60,000 nt of DNA from Glandiceps talaboti (taxonomy: Eukaryota; Hemichordata; Enteropneusta; Spengelidae), in the NCBI RefSeq assembly GCF_964340395.1, contig NC_135555.1, positions 11,786,931 through 11,846,930 on the forward strand, in the 5' to 3' direction. The first letter of the stretch is position 1. Every line of letters begins with the position of its first letter. The translations under genes and the position numbers were made by a program. Under the pieces are notes generated by a model. That model was not told the origin of the DNA. It worked only from the letters and a program-made list of their open reading frames with translations, and did not search any database. Below are positions 21,936-38,289 of the stretch, piece after piece.

Positions 21936-24900
21936 GGGTACCTGGCTTTCACCTCAATCGAGTTGAGTGCAAGTATGTATGTTATCGTATAGGCGAGACT
22001 TATAGAACTGACCTTCAAATTATAATTATTTCTAATAATTATAATGTGAAGAAGTCATTAATCAATGACCAGTGGATAACATTGCCCAAATTACTAACAA
22101 AGACTGAAAGGTTGGTGGTATAATATACAGAACATTATGAATTGAGACTTGAATGGTTTCTTGTTTGTAGCAAGATACGTGATCCCACAACTACACGTTT
22201 TAACTGTAGAGAAAGAGATATCTGTATATGTATTATTGACTAACGTCGTTGATATTCATAAGATAAGCCAAATACATATAAAAGATCACGACCTGGTGCC
22301 AAACTGAATTAATTTGCTTATAAACGGTTCGATCTTCACTATCTCACAAAAAAATCGATAGTTTGGCACCGCAAGGGCTGATACTCCGGGGAATTCTTGA
22401 AATGTGAAGAAGTCTGATACCCAAAACTAATTTTACAGGTCTGGAATAAATTGCTAGTTGGGGTTACGAAATTGTATACTCCTTGTCAGGCAACTATGTT
22501 TTGACAACGAATATATCCTTGAGTAAAAAATGAGATTGGATTCAAAATGTTTTTTTTTCTCGAAATCCGTACGGTGAAGTAAATTGATAATATCTTTCTC
22601 CTGCGATTCAGCAAAATACTACAGTATGGTTCATACTGTGTAATTAATGAAAAGGTATGGAATTATTGGAGGGGGTGACACTTTTCGATTTCGGTGCATC
22701 AATTGGCTTCATCATGTCTCGGACACATATTGCCATTCACCTAAACTAGCTACTTTGCATGAAACTAGTTACTTTGTCCCTCGGGGTGAATACAAGTTTT
22801 TAACACGCACAATAATGTGGTTTCTTTTGGGAGAACACGTTAACGCTTTACAAGGGGTAAGGGTAAATATTGACGTTCTTTTAATGTTGTCATATAAAAT
22901 AATAAAACGAATTAAACTGTGAATCTGATTTTACATAGTGAGATTAACAATGATATTATTTTACTTTAGATGTATACTAACAGAGAAATTATCATAGTAA
23001 ATCTTTTATACTAAATTGCAGTGAGGGAAAAAAGCTTTTAACTCTTGCAAATAATGTGAGGGTACATAAATTATCTTAGACAACCAACACAGTTTGTGGA
23101 TGATTTTCCAATTATTTTTGTACATTTTTCATACCGTCAAAAGACATAGCATTTTGTGAAGGCGTTCAAATACTTAATTCCTCATGTTTGGATCTAATAG
23201 GCCTAAATTCCTAAAAAGCTAGACGACCGCACTACCGACCTAGGTAAACATCCCTACTGCACCACATTATCCCCAATATCTTACCACACTGTGAGACTCA
23301 CTCCTCTCCTTACAACTGTCAGGTAATTCATTTCCTCTCATCGACAGGATATATTACATTACAATGGTGAGAGTGGTGAGATGTAGTAACAGTGGGATAT
23401 GGAACCGGGTGGTAATGGTGGGATCATGCCAAAATCACGATAATGCAAGTTAGATATAAAAAAATGGGTCAATGTAAAATGTCACCCTCATTTTCTAAAA
23501 TATGGTCCTCCCCAAGGAACGAATAAAAAGTGCCTCCCCCCATCTCCCCTTTAATTACTGAAGGCTCCCTTGAGGCACTACTCAGGGCGGGATGTGGCGG
23601 CAGTTGGATGTGGCATTGGTGGGATTTACCTTGAGGCGTTCGTTAAATACGCCTTCATACTTTCTCTATTTCATCTAGCCACTCATCATTACCATAACAC
23701 ACACATACTGAGATAGATGATGTGAATGTAGTACTTCATCCATGACAACAATTTTAAACAAATTATCAAATACAAGAGTAAGAAAATCCACTGAAATAAT
23801 ATAGAAGATGGTCTTTATCATTTTTTGAGAAGTACATTTTAGCAGTCCATTACACCATACAAAAGGTGTTGTCATATCTGTTGCATTTCATTAGATATGC
23901 TTACGTTAAACAGTCAATAACCTGTACAATTTAAGAAAGCTCTTGGTCTCCTCAATGGGGAAATGCAAGTGAAATATCAAAATACTTAGGTCTTGTGATC
24001 TTACAACAATCGGACACAGCCCATTTTTGTACCAGGAAAATACCCTCCTCTGTCATCGAAGTGTACAAAACCTTCTCTGGAATTCTTTATAGATTCTTTC
24101 ATATCTACACCCAATGACAACATAAATTTTCACCTATTTAAAAACCAAGGATGTCTTTAGCCGGTCACATATCTTATACAACGCGAATGATTATGAAGAA
24201 AAAAGAAAATTTCGGTGACCAGCATACATCAAACATATGAGAGAAATTACAGACTAGCCATTACATGTTTTTATATATGTGAACATTTCCACAGAAGAAT
24301 AAAACACTATTGATTTACAGAAACTAAGAAAAGGACGAAAAACCTACAATTAACAATTGTAAACCGACAATTGTCCATCAGCTGTGCTATAAATAATACA
24401 TACTTGTCGAGACTTTTATTTCGGATTTTATCAATTATAACCATGATAATGGTTGATTATTGGTAACAATTTGATTGTCAAGGCCTTAAAAAAACAAGGA
24501 AACTATTTACAACAAAGCTTGTAAACATAATGTTCATACTGATGAGGTAAATTTGGTGTAATTTTATTGGGGAAATGCAGCTGTTATATTGTTTGGGTAA
24601 TAAATACCAAATCTATAAGAATTAAATGCTTTGTTTAATGGTAAGAGCTAAGTAGACGTCATTCAGGGACTAAGCCCGACAGAATGACGACTACTTGTCA
24701 ATCGCTTTTCACACCTTACAGTTTTATGTAAAGCACAAACAGACACAACAACATATACTATTTATTTACATATCTCATGAACAGTAGTGAATAAAGTCAT
24801 GAAAATTTCCATAAAGTTCCTGAAGACAATGATCTGTCATTGTTTGAAATATCTCAACGCCCGGTGACGGTCCTCGCAATGCTTTGTTTTAATTTAAACA

Positions 24901-26189
24901 GTCTAAAAAATGACAGTTTTCCCCCACTTTTTAAGCATTATGTTGTTAAATTGTTGATATTGTTTTTCGCACTATCAATTCTTTTCAGGTCTTTCTTAAG
25001 TGATATAGTGTTACATACACTTGCTCTTTTCATTTCTTAGCGCCATTTTGTATTTACTGGTCTGATGATGTTGTTGTTTGAATGGGCTGAAATCGAAATA
25101 CATAAACATAATGTTAAGTTTTAGATATAAGCAAATTACATAATCGTCGGATGTTATCATAATCACTGTACCCACAACCCCTACATACTGCAATAGACGC
25201 TCCCAAACAGTAACGCATTCTATAAATTACAATTTGTAAGATAATAGGCCTAAGTTTCGACCATTCCCAATTGTGGGTGCACAGGTAAGAATAATTCCAC
25301 ACCACCACAACCCCCACCACCACGTGCACTACTGTGGGAAAAGGTTAAATCTCAGACCACTATAGCGCCCAGGGCACTGACATGGCTCAGTAAGGCGAAT
25401 GTTATTGTTCATGGTGGATCAATGCCAAATTGCATTTTTTTATCGTACAGCCTCGCCACATTGCACATAGATGATATGACCATCTAAATCACCCATTCTA
25501 TTTTCCTTAACTTTTCCTAAACTTTTCCTTGTCACTATCAGTAAATTTAGAGAAAACTGACACGCCAACATTTTTCACAATCCAAGTCATGCGTACACAT
25601 CTGTGAAAATTTGTATACCTTTATAATAAATTCTCCTGGTGTGGGAATTGAATTGCCAAGTACTTGACTGAGAATTGTATAGAAATCAAAATGTTTCCCT
25701 CTAATAAGCAAGACCCGTGTGTAAGTTCTCTTCAGTAATTAAACGTCACATCCAATGGAATGTATCAGAATAAAGCTGCAGTTTAAGAGATTTTGTCGGA
25801 TTTCCGTTCAAAACAATTCAGGTTTTTTTACGATTATATAGAGCTGTGCCTGATTACCTTTCACAGTGTGACAGAAAGTCTATCACCTGTCACTCGATTG
25901 TCAAATTAGTTAGTGTACATAACATCAATTCCTTGCAAATGTAATTGTTCACAGTTTCAATTAACTAAGTGGGTATCTAACCTGTGTATATATTTGTTTT
26001 ATACCAAGTTGAAAAAAATGAAATCTATACTCTGGCTACGTCACGACAGCGCGCGTCTCGACAACGTATGTCTTCGTCACTGGTGCTGTGTTCGAAATAA
26101 GAGTCAAAACGTTCATAATTGCCATTACTCACCCACCCCCACCCCCACCCACGATTTTTCTTTGACATTACTGGCGCTGGCATAATTAT
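21246..26189. other. Gene-free stretch
   Basis: Short TA arrays at 21840-21870 and 21911-21934, a hairpin of TATAATTATT/AATAATTATA near 22020, a 47-bp near-palindrome at 24649-24695, and a short GA/CA-poor unique sequence. No gene supported. Confidence 0.5.
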
Positions 26190-26298
26190 GTTACTCTCCA
26201 ATATTTTTCTTCATTCACCCGGGAAATACTCATGACCTAAGGATGACAAAGGTCCCTTAGGTCCTTGGCTGAACGAAGAAAAATATTGGAGGAATAAC
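26190..26298. mobile_element. Short MITE with 26-bp terminal inverted repeats
   Basis: GTTACTCTCCAATATTTTTC opens it and GAAAAATATTGGAGGAATAAC closes it in inverse (one gap). A smaller inner palindrome surrounds CCTAAGG/CCTTAGG. 109 bp, non-coding. Confidence 0.75.
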
Positions 26299-29200
26299 AT
26301 CTAATTACCTGGACCCATTAAAGTTCTTCTATATATCTTATAGCTTCAAAACTTGTTGCGCACCATCAACTTTCTGTATTCATGTATAAAGAATCACTAT
26401 AAATGGTAGCCATAATCACTTGCCAACCCTAATCTGTGATGTCATAACTTGTTATCCCTTATGGAGCTATATATTACCACAAAAATGATTAACTCTACAT
26501 CACATACGCGGGCATACAGTTTGAGTATACCGCCATAATGTTCAAAAAGGGCATTTTTGGACTATTGCTGTGAGCTGAACATGTTTTTAATTTGCTGAAA
26601 ACTAGCCATAACAATGCAAAAATGGAAATGAAGTGTTAATTGTAAAATAGCCAAATTCAATATGTGTCATTTCTTTTATCCCAAAGGACAGGAGAAATAG
26701 AATGCTTTATAGTACGATTTAAGAAACAAAGTGTTGAAAAGTTGTTAATAATATATGAATTAAATGATTGTTAATTTCAGTAATTTCAATTACAAAGAAA
26801 ACCGCCAAGGTCATAATATTGATATACATAAATTTAATTAAGGCAAATTACTTTTCAATGATGTTGATTTGTCTTTCAAGGGTAATGAAAATTAATAATT
26901 TATTATTCTCTAATAGTAATGGATATTTTATCATGGGCGTAAGCATCAATATTTCTCCACGGGCTTTACGGTGTTTAAGTAGAGGCAATGTATTCGTTGA
27001 TGAATGTCTGTTTGTGTGTGTGTCCAACTGCCTATAGCCCCAATATCTTAAGCAATTTGGATGATCGCAATACAATTTTGTACACACATTTGTCCAGGTT
27101 TCCGCAGCAAGAACTTGCTAGACTTTTACCAATGTCTGTGTACTTTAATTAGCATTATTAACATATTATTTTGAAGAATTTATACATATTTTACATGATG
27201 TATTTAACTTTGATACGGGCATGAGTAATTTTGAATTGAAATTCTTGCATACTAATTACACTACTTACCATGATTCTACCAATATGTCTGTATATTTCTA
27301 TGGGATTTAGCAAACTTGACATGCAACTTGCTGATACTACGATAAAGATACTTTCCAGTGGAAGAGGGGAATTTTTATTACCCCAGTTAGCATAGTATTT
27401 GCTGTTTTATGACTACAAGCATTCCATTTTAGTCAATATATTATATATTTGACTTATATTTGCTAGGTTTTCTTGCATACTAATGAGCTAAATCACCATA
27501 ATTTTGATAACGTCAATGTATATAATAAATCAAGAGGTACAGCTGAGCTTAAACGTGGGTTATTTTTTAATTTATTTAACAGTAATTATAGTATTCTACT
27601 CATTGAAGAATTGTTTATCTTTCACCGACAGGCAGACCTCGAACCTGGTATTTAGGCATAATATGTAAAAGCTTTGATGACATAATTTAGTGTGCATGCT
27701 ATTAGAAAGTCGAAGAAACCTTTACACTGCCACTAACTGTGCGAACAACACCAGAATATTGTTTTAAGCTATGGTGGAAGACATACAGCAATGTTAATAT
27801 TATACATTGTATTTATCCTGAATAAAAAGTATACAAAATCAAGCTTGTTATACTGATAACGTTTATCAAGTAAAATAAGCGTGAAAACAAGGTTAATAGA
27901 AATCAAGTGAGTACAGGGCACAGCAACTGAATGACCTCGCTGGTGCGCAACGTGTCATCTTTAATTCCATATTAAACTTTGTGTAATCATCCGTGCATCA
28001 ATCATAGAGAAAGAACTTTGGTATTTCAAAAATGTCACATAACTGGTGCTCTTCAAAATCACCTAGGATATATTTCAACTTCTCGAACACACGAGAGTAA
28101 GGAGTGCTGAATAAAGGACAGGGGAGGAATGCAATCGCTGTTAGCTAATCGTATTTACGAACAGTCTTAATCTCATCATCTCGTAACCAAGAACAGATAT
28201 CAGTATTCTGCCATGACGTTTATCCTTTTGATAAGAAATAGTTTTAGGATATTGAACTAAATATAAAACAGTGAAAACAACATGCATTAAGATATTGTAA
28301 ACCTATTATACAATTTGTAATCTCTGTCGATCGATCATTGTATCTCTCTCGCTATCCTTTTCCCACTCCATTACCCCATTCCATTTCTTTTTCTTTCTCT
28401 CCGGTACACATCCCTCTCACTCTTTGGCTCAGAGTCTGTGTCTGTCACCGTCATTCTCTCTCTCTCTCTCTCTTTCACTCACACACACTCCCCATGCACG
28501 CAATTACTCTCTCTTGAAGTGCTTAGTATTCTAAACGTTGGCCTAAAATACACGCCGCAATACACCACGATATCAATCATATTACAGTCGTTCCTGGTAC
28601 AAGTAGTTTGATTTAAGTATTTTTTTGTCACATGAAAATTTGATAATTTCCATAATACATAGTGAATAAAAAAGCTATAATCATTATTCATGACTATATT
28701 AAAATACATCCATAAATATTAACCGAGCCATTTCGTGTAAAAATAATTGAACACTACATAGGGAAAGCTCAATGAATGCCACAAGACTGGACTATATACA
28801 TGTATTTATCTGTACATATTTTGGGAATCGTGAATTATGATTTTTCCAAAGCCTGACCTAATAATTCCAAAGATTCCCGAAGGGACAGTTTCTCATAAAC
28901 TGTCAATTGAGATTCATTAAACGCTATATGTAGCATCATATTGAAATCGACATCAGAAATGGAACAACCCGCGAACAACCCGTACTCTAACTACAAGGTG
29001 CTTGGCTTTCTACATATATTTTACCAGAAATGGAACAACCCATAATCTAACTACAAGTGTATGTTTGATTGTCTAAATATTCAGTCTGCAAAAACATCCC
29101 CCTTTTTAGTGGTGTGTCCAGTACTGGCAATGTGATTGGCTACTGACGTCAGGTTGGCTATGATGTCATAGGTTGGAGGGAATTTAGTACTGGAACAAGG

Positions 29201-29524
29201 TTAGACTTAATTTCACTACAACAAGCACATAGTATGGTATTTATGTTCCAAATGTATCTTGAAATGTCAGATTTCAAACAGGAAATTTTATTTTTACTTT
29301 CTGAAGAGGGTAGTTTATAGTATGGCAATGTATGTTTGTATGTATGTATGTATGTCTCTGACATCGTTTTCTCAAAACCGGCTTGCTAAATTCGAACAAA
29401 AGTTGGTAGACATATGCTTTAATTATACATTAATGATTCATGTGCATAATTAATGATTTTCGGTTATTAGGCAATATCTTAAGTATGCAAGCTTCTTTCA
29501 TGCAGTTTGGTATAAGTACACCTT
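26299..29524. other. Gene-free stretch with diffuse repeats
   Basis: Sequence near 26930-27130, 27190-27500 and 29335-29500 has the look of one dispersed family (cached phrases GCATACTAAT, GCATAATTAATGATTTT, GGCAATATCTTAAG). There is also a (CT)n run at 28455-28475 and an imperfect 60-bp direct duplication (AGAAATGGAACAACCC) at 28955-29060. No gene supported. Confidence 0.45.
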
Positions 29525-30665
29525 TTGTCATAAAACCTTAGCATTTGGGTGTTTGAGACACACACAATTCCTGTTTGAAACACACACAATCCTGGTCATA
29601 AGACCTTAGCATTTGCCGTTTTGTGCAACAATTTACTCTAAAACAGGACACATCAAAAGATGCGCCAGTTCCAGGCGACAAAACAAACACTCCAGTCGAA
29701 ACCACACCAACTTGTGTCTGCATCAACTCTCATTGACGGAACCCTTGATGTCTTCTGTTTTAGAGTAAATTGTTGCAGCAAACAACCAAATGCTAAGGTC
29801 TTATGACCAGAATTGAGGTGTTCGAAACACACTGAATCCTGGTCATAAGAGCTTAGCATTTGGGCATTTTCTGCAACAATTTACTCTAAAACAGCACACA
29901 TCAAAGGGCCGTCAACACGGATTGACAGTTCGGGTAGTCTACACGACGGGTGTTTTCGTTGAGCAACACCCCGTACAATTCTGACTCTCCGACGCCCCAG
30001 CGGTGGCAGTCGCTCGATCATGGATCGGATGGCTGGGTACCCCGGCTTGTTAGCGAAATTTCATATGTACCCCTTTTCCAGTTAATATTTCAATGAAAAA
30101 GAACCCCCCCCCCTTTTTTTTTTCATATAGTAAATATGGGAGAAAATCACTTCAAAAACCCCCTTCTTTCCGAAATCCGGGAAGTTTTACCTTCAACTAG
30201 CTCTGGCTTTCTATGCTACGTTGTTTTGACACGACCCGTTTGAGCGTATCATACACCACTTTTTAAAATTTGATGTAGGCACTGGACGTACGTACCCTAC
30301 GAAAAGACACAGCGAGAGAGGGGTGAAAAAGGAGACACGGGAAACATCAGTGGAAAGCGAGATGGTCACCGAAAACACTGGACATCGCGTAGACGTCTAC
30401 TGACTGCTCGAGCGCTCTCTTCAACGTTGAAAGCGGCATCTTCTGATGTTCATAAATGCTTAGCACATGAGAGTTAATGTCAACAATTTACTCTGTTGGA
30501 CAGACCAGAAGTTAGTGTGTCTTAGACACCACACGAAATTGTAACAGTGTGTAAAGCAGGATGCTTTGAAGAAGTCACCTCCGACTAACGCATCTTTTGA
30601 TGTGTTCTGTGTTAGAGTAAATTGTAGCATAAAACGTCAAATGCTAAGGTTTTATGACAAAAAGT
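29525..30665. mobile_element. Cluster of nested inverted-repeat elements
   Basis: A roughly 70-bp arm (GGTCATAAGACCTTAGCATT, then CAACAATTTACTCTAAAACA) occurs forward at 29594-29667 and 29838-29910, and inverted at 29740-29815 and 30590-30665, with partial arms at 29525-29550 and 30440-30500. This defines a 220-bp element and an 820-bp element side by side. The centre of the larger one (29905-30440) is richer in GC than the surroundings and has no recognised frame. Confidence 0.8.
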
Positions 30666-33600
30666 GTAATTTGTCAATGAAATTGGTATATCATGTATGA
30701 GAACTATACCTCGGAATTTTATATTCCAATAATTAATGTATGTAGTAACAAAAATCTAAAGTATTTGGCCCTTATGGAAGGCATTCAGTTTACATCTGGT
30801 TGAGAATAAACAGGCAGTGCCTGAAGGCAAAACAATGAAGCGTCATGCTTTTGTGTACCTACATGAGGAAGGAAGGCTGGCTTTCGGTTATATTGATTTT
30901 TAAGTGGGTATAGAATTGGTGTCTATAGTAGAAAATAACACTGTATCATGTTAGAACATTATTGATTTCTATTTGCATAATTGATTTGTGTCGGTTTCAA
31001 TTCTACATTTCATATTCCAGTTACATATCTAAATATTGAGGAATTATTTAGTCAGTAATGTAATAAATACTTTCATTGATTCTGTTAGTCACGATTGTCA
31101 ATATGTGTAACTGTTCATACACATAAGCACACAATATAGATGTAACTTAATATTTATAGATCTGCATTGTTCTGGTCATCCTTTTTCATATCTTCCACAT
31201 CAGCTAAATCGAATTTTTTTTTCTGAAACTGATAGTTTAGAGGAAACATCCTCACATCCGTAATCTCATATTTTTTTCTATATCGCTCATATGGACTAAT
31301 ATTATTTCGGATATTAATAATTTGCATGTGTTGTTTTAGCGAATGTAAGTTTTTTTCACATTCACTAACATTGATTCGCTAACATGCCTGGTTTTCATGA
31401 GCATTGCCGTAAATAATCATTTATGACAGCAAGCACATGCAAGCGAAGCGAAATGAATAACTCTCAGAAAATAGGAAAGGTAGGTTGAGATTTTATTGCA
31501 TTGTATTGTTTAATTTTCTTTTAAAAAGTCCAAGTGAATTGTCGGTCAGTATGCCCCTTTCTTTGATAGTTTGATGAAACATAAAGGAATTAAATTATTG
31601 ACAATTGCAATAATAAAGCATATAACAACTGGGTGCTTTGGAAATGCGAGCTCCAAATTCCACATAATTACCTAGCACAAGTGTAGTGTAAAGCTTGTTG
31701 GTGTAGCTTATAGACGTAGTGAGTTATTCGCATAATTAATTATTTATTTGGGGTAATTGGGCAATATCATAAGAGCAATCTTCAAATTTTCATAGAATGT
31801 ACACAAGTTGTATTCTAGTTTCTCTGGGGCAATAGTATGGTAGCATGAGAGTGCTTCGGTGATTTGCTTTGAATATGGAAAGAATATATGCCCGTGTTAT
31901 TTTTTTTTTTAAAAACACATTTTTTAGCAGACGACATATTACCCCCCCCCCCCCCTTACTATTATGTAGCAACTATTCCCTCGCTTCCAGCCTTGGGATG
32001 TAACTGTTGCATAACAGCACAGCCAGGCAATACGTGTGAACGTATTACTGATTGCTGATGATGGATATACATGTACAAAAGGCAATCAGTTATTGTAACA
32101 GTTGTGATCGCATCCACATCAAATATTATCATCTCTCTAGCAAGTATCATATTTTTCCGTTCAGATAGAATGCATGTATGAACTCTCACATCTTGTCAAA
32201 AAGCAATATCCTAAGAAATAGGAATAAAAGGGCTTTGACGGCAAGGATGAATTTCAAAGTGTCATCTTACTAGCTGTTTGATTAATATCCCTGAGCCTAT
32301 GTTTAAACTTTCATCATCATATTGCAGAATACTGCAGGTTTTTCTGTTCTTGTCTTTACATTGGACAGTTGTAATTCATATTCCATATGATCCCACACAC
32401 AATTAAATTAGCGAATACTTTAATCTACTATCTCCGGGGATTTTTCATTCTCACGAGTCACGAAGAAAGTAATACTAGTACTATTTTAGTATTTCAATAT
32501 TTCTCCCTGAATATCATCTACACTGCCTGCTAGCGCTTTCATCCTCCATAGGAGAGTGATAACAAAATTCACAAATTGACTAGACATGTGCATACTCTAT
32601 CACATGAAAGGGCTTTGCGTATTCAAACTAAGCAAAACATTCTGTCAAAAAGAAATGTAGTCCACGTTGTATTATTCTATAATCTTTTTATTTTACAAAA
32701 CGATGCTCATTAAGAATGCAGACTTTGCCGAGGGAGTGCCTAAACCCTTGGCCCTATTACAAGTGGCAAAATTTGAATATAAGAAATCAGTAGCTACTCA
32801 AAAGAATATGTTTACATCGACTTTCATATTCACCTTCGCTAATTTGAAGTTATTTATCAAACTGTTCAGATGAGAGAACCCCATAGTCAGACAATGACAG
32901 GATATGCATGCACTTTGGATTCGATTAGATCAAGTTAAGCGAAACTGATCGCAAGGTTTCATGCTAAGATAAGTGCAATAAAGTAAATTCCTGTAAAGTG
33001 TCTACTCTGTATGTATTTGGCTGATCATACAATTAGTAGCAGCATTTAAATTACTACTATTGCAAGAGCCTCACATGTATAGTAGACTTGGTAGATTATG
33101 ACAATCGCTGCTATTCTCATTGTGTTAAATTTAAGCCTTGTAGCAACGACACCTTGTTAGCAAGTCTCACTGAACTTCATATCTTAACTCATCGAAACGG
33201 TATGCTCATCCTGGTACACTGTTCTCTTCATACCCGATAAAGTTACGACATAACACTGTTAGGCCCAAAGCTCAATATACTAAGTGACTAACAAACTAAC
33301 ATCTTTAATGTCCCCAGTGCATTCCCTTAGCATGTAATACATTATCTGACATAATGAATATACGGTTATTGCATTAAGTGTACCCCTAGAAGACTTCCTT
33401 GTTTGTGCATCATAAAATATGTTCTATTGAGAAATATGGCGATCCTTTAACGTTGTTTACTAGTTTTTTCCCTATATCTCATAAGTTTGGTCGGTCACTT
33501 ACTGGCACCCCGTCATGCGTTTTAGGTGATATAGTGATCACAAGATAATGGAATTTGATATATTCTTCGGTGCCATGCTCTAAATAGTGCATGTCTTTGT

Positions 33601-35024
33601 GGCGGCAACTATACCATAAAGATAACAGAATGCATTTACAATTATAGAGAAGGTGAAGTTAATAGATGGCAGATTTTATGACATTGATCACCCATTAGGG
33701 AACTATATCAAATCAAACACGTCGGAGGGTAACAAAGCATGGAAAAGGTAACATGTTGTGACGGAACACTTATTTACCGGAAATCTTATTACACACAGGG
33801 TAAATTACTCACATTTGTAAATTGACGTGGAAATATTGGCAATGCAATAGACAGTCGTTGATATGAACTACCGGTGATGTTTGACATAATACATATTGTA
33901 GAGACAGATAAACAGGTAATTATTGGAAATCTATTCAGTAGATGATAAATTTATCAAAATAGCGCTAAGTATAAATAAATTCCGTTTCACACTATATGAA
34001 ACCCCGCAGTTATGAATATGAAGACGAATGATTGATGATAGTAAGGCAAGTAGAAGCAAAACCTAATGCGTCACAGGGACACCAGATGTCAAGAAATGCG
34101 TCTCGATAAACACCCTATATGAGAATAAATGATAACCGTGACATAAATAATAGGATTGTTATCAGTTATCACCAACAATCGATTTGATGAGAAGGGTATG
34201 TACCTTTTATGGGACATTTTAGATGCAATTAGTGTTAATTTGATTCAATCTACACAAGTCTGCGTCGATGACATACCGCCTCACGCGGTATTTCTGCATT
34301 TGGTCGTGATTATGTCGCCATATTGTTTGACTACTTGTAACAGTAGATTCCGAATTCCAAGTTTGGTATTATGGTGACTAAATACCTAAACTCTGCCCTA
34401 CTAATTACTCCAGCCATCCACAATGACAAATAATGCAAACGACAAAGGCCCATGACACCATAACTAATAGGCCAGAGTGATTAGAATGTTATAGATTTTA
34501 CAATGTATAAGCACTTATACATGTATCTCTCTCGACACAAATACATGCGGGAAAAAAGATCAAGTTATTCCATGGTTTAGTCACTTTTCCTAATCTGCAG
34601 TGTTTGATACAATTTTACAAGTAACCCTTTAAAAAGTATTTTTGCTTTACTTACAATAGAAAGCCGGGCTTGGTACATACGCCCATTACCAGCATTAACT
34701 TTTTCTAATTTGTTTTCGTGATGAGGTGCTCTGAGTGTGCATTCACTCGTCCTGTAAAATCAATTACTTTGTAAATCTCTCGCGGTTTCCTCAAATAATA
34801 TTCAATATGCTGCGGTTTATATTTCCGACAAATATACATTAACCAGTGGTGAAAATAACAAAATACATCACATATCGTGCTCGCATATTGCATGTTACGC
34901 TGAAAACATAAAACAGTAAATCCTGCTGCCTTTTTTTTTTCGGTGCAAGCCGAACGTGATATAATGTATTTATATTCACAACTGCTTTCTTCCTAGACAG
35001 TTAAGTCATTCCTTGTCGGCACCG
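30666..35024. other. Gene-free stretch
   Basis: Includes a poly-C run (31941-31957) and a segment at 31680-31800 resembling the repeat at 29400-29500 (GCATAATTAAT.. GGCAATAT.). Nothing coding could be supported. Confidence 0.45.
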
Positions 35025-35027
35025 TCA

Positions 35028-35300
35028 AAGATAGGTTTTCAAACACCGACCATCGGCAAACTCTGGTACGGATATAAGAAAGCGGAAATTAAGACCAGTA
35101 ACGGCACTAACACTAACATAAGCAGATTCATAGACTTTACTACCATATGGTGCAAACAATGGAACTAAGCCCGTATTTAACTCTTTCAATATCGTAACAG
35201 ATGGTTCAACAAATTTAGCACGCAAACCGAGTGGTTGCCCTTCACTCATGTTTTTATTTGCACACTCATCATATAATAATATTGCATTTCGATCATTCAT
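35028..35300 (-). CDS. Unidentified 91-codon open frame, possible exon
   Basis: ATG at 35300 opens MNDRNAILLYDECANKNMSE and the frame ends ...PEFADGRCLKTYL at a TGA. A plausible acceptor (AAGTCTTTCTAG) precedes it by a few bases, so it may be an internal or terminal exon. The composition is protein-like but I recognise no domain, see no partner exon, and cannot exclude chance or a transposon remnant. Confidence 0.25.
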
Positions 35301-35893
35301 CTTAATTCTAGAAAGACTTAGTGAAAACAATTTACACTACCGTAATTTGAGTAAAGTACACAAAATGCTTGACAAGGAGATAATAAATGAGGCCTCATAA
35401 TGGTTTTTATTCAGTCATTACTTGCCAAACGTTTCATGGTACAGTAGGTAACTGCTGTCATTATACATACATTAACATTTCGAAATACGTCAGCAGAAAA
35501 TTGTAAACAGATCACTATTAATCGTGAAACTGCAGGTATAGGCCTACATATATACACTTATCATCAACAATCATAGTGTATCAGAGGTCTATTTCAGGCA
35601 TTTGTAAGGTTTCTGGTAATGAAGATCGATTGAGGCTGAAGGAGGAGGAAATTACTTTCCGCCTCGGGACGTTAGAACCCAATGCAATAAATACATTATT
35701 TACGCCATTCCCTACCATCTAGCTATGCTGATTCTATCGTTCAGGGCACATTTTTGGATTCTTTCTGGTGCGCTTGACTCTTCGATCCTTCTATGTGTAC
35801 TTTACCATTTATTAGAAATTACGGTGTGTCGTTCTATATCAGTTCACATATATTAAGTCAGGTTTTCAAGTCACTAGTATGTTCAAACAATCC

Positions 35894-36140
35894 AAAAGGG
35901 AACTTGCAAACCCACCATGTTGAATGTTGCATGGGAAATGTGATAATAAATGCTAATCAATTAGTATTGTAAACAATATTGTTACATTGTTCGTAACCAC
36001 AGATAATCAATTTATAGTCACCCTGGCCTTTGTGGGAGGTATTATATCGGTAGCACCAGATTAGGTATTACGATAACCACAGATAATCCCACAGTCCTGT
36101 GCATCTGATCATGCTCAGTCTGGATTGCAAGTTCCCTATT
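35894..36140. mobile_element. Possible MITE with short inverted ends
   Basis: AGGGAACTTGCAA at the left is inverted at the right as TTGCAAGTTCCCT. Inside, GTAACCACAGATAATC and ATAACCACAGATAATC form a direct repeat. The terminal match is short, so this is tentative. Confidence 0.4.
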
Positions 36141-36144
36141 CACT

Positions 36145-36265
36145 GTGAAGCATTCTCAGCAAACGTTACTTTCATCAACCAACAGTGCAATACAACATCA
36201 CAGACTTCCGATATTTCTGACAGTAACCTTCATCTGGAAACGAGGTCAAGACCCAAATAAGACCT
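36145..36265 (-). repeat. Penelope-like terminal repeat fragment
   Basis: Read on the minus strand it has TTCCAGATGAAGG, then ATATCGGAAGTCTGTGATGT and CACTGTTGGTTGATGAAA, in the same order as the longer copy at 55660-55770. Confidence 0.5.
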
Positions 36266-38289
<2,024 letters not shown>

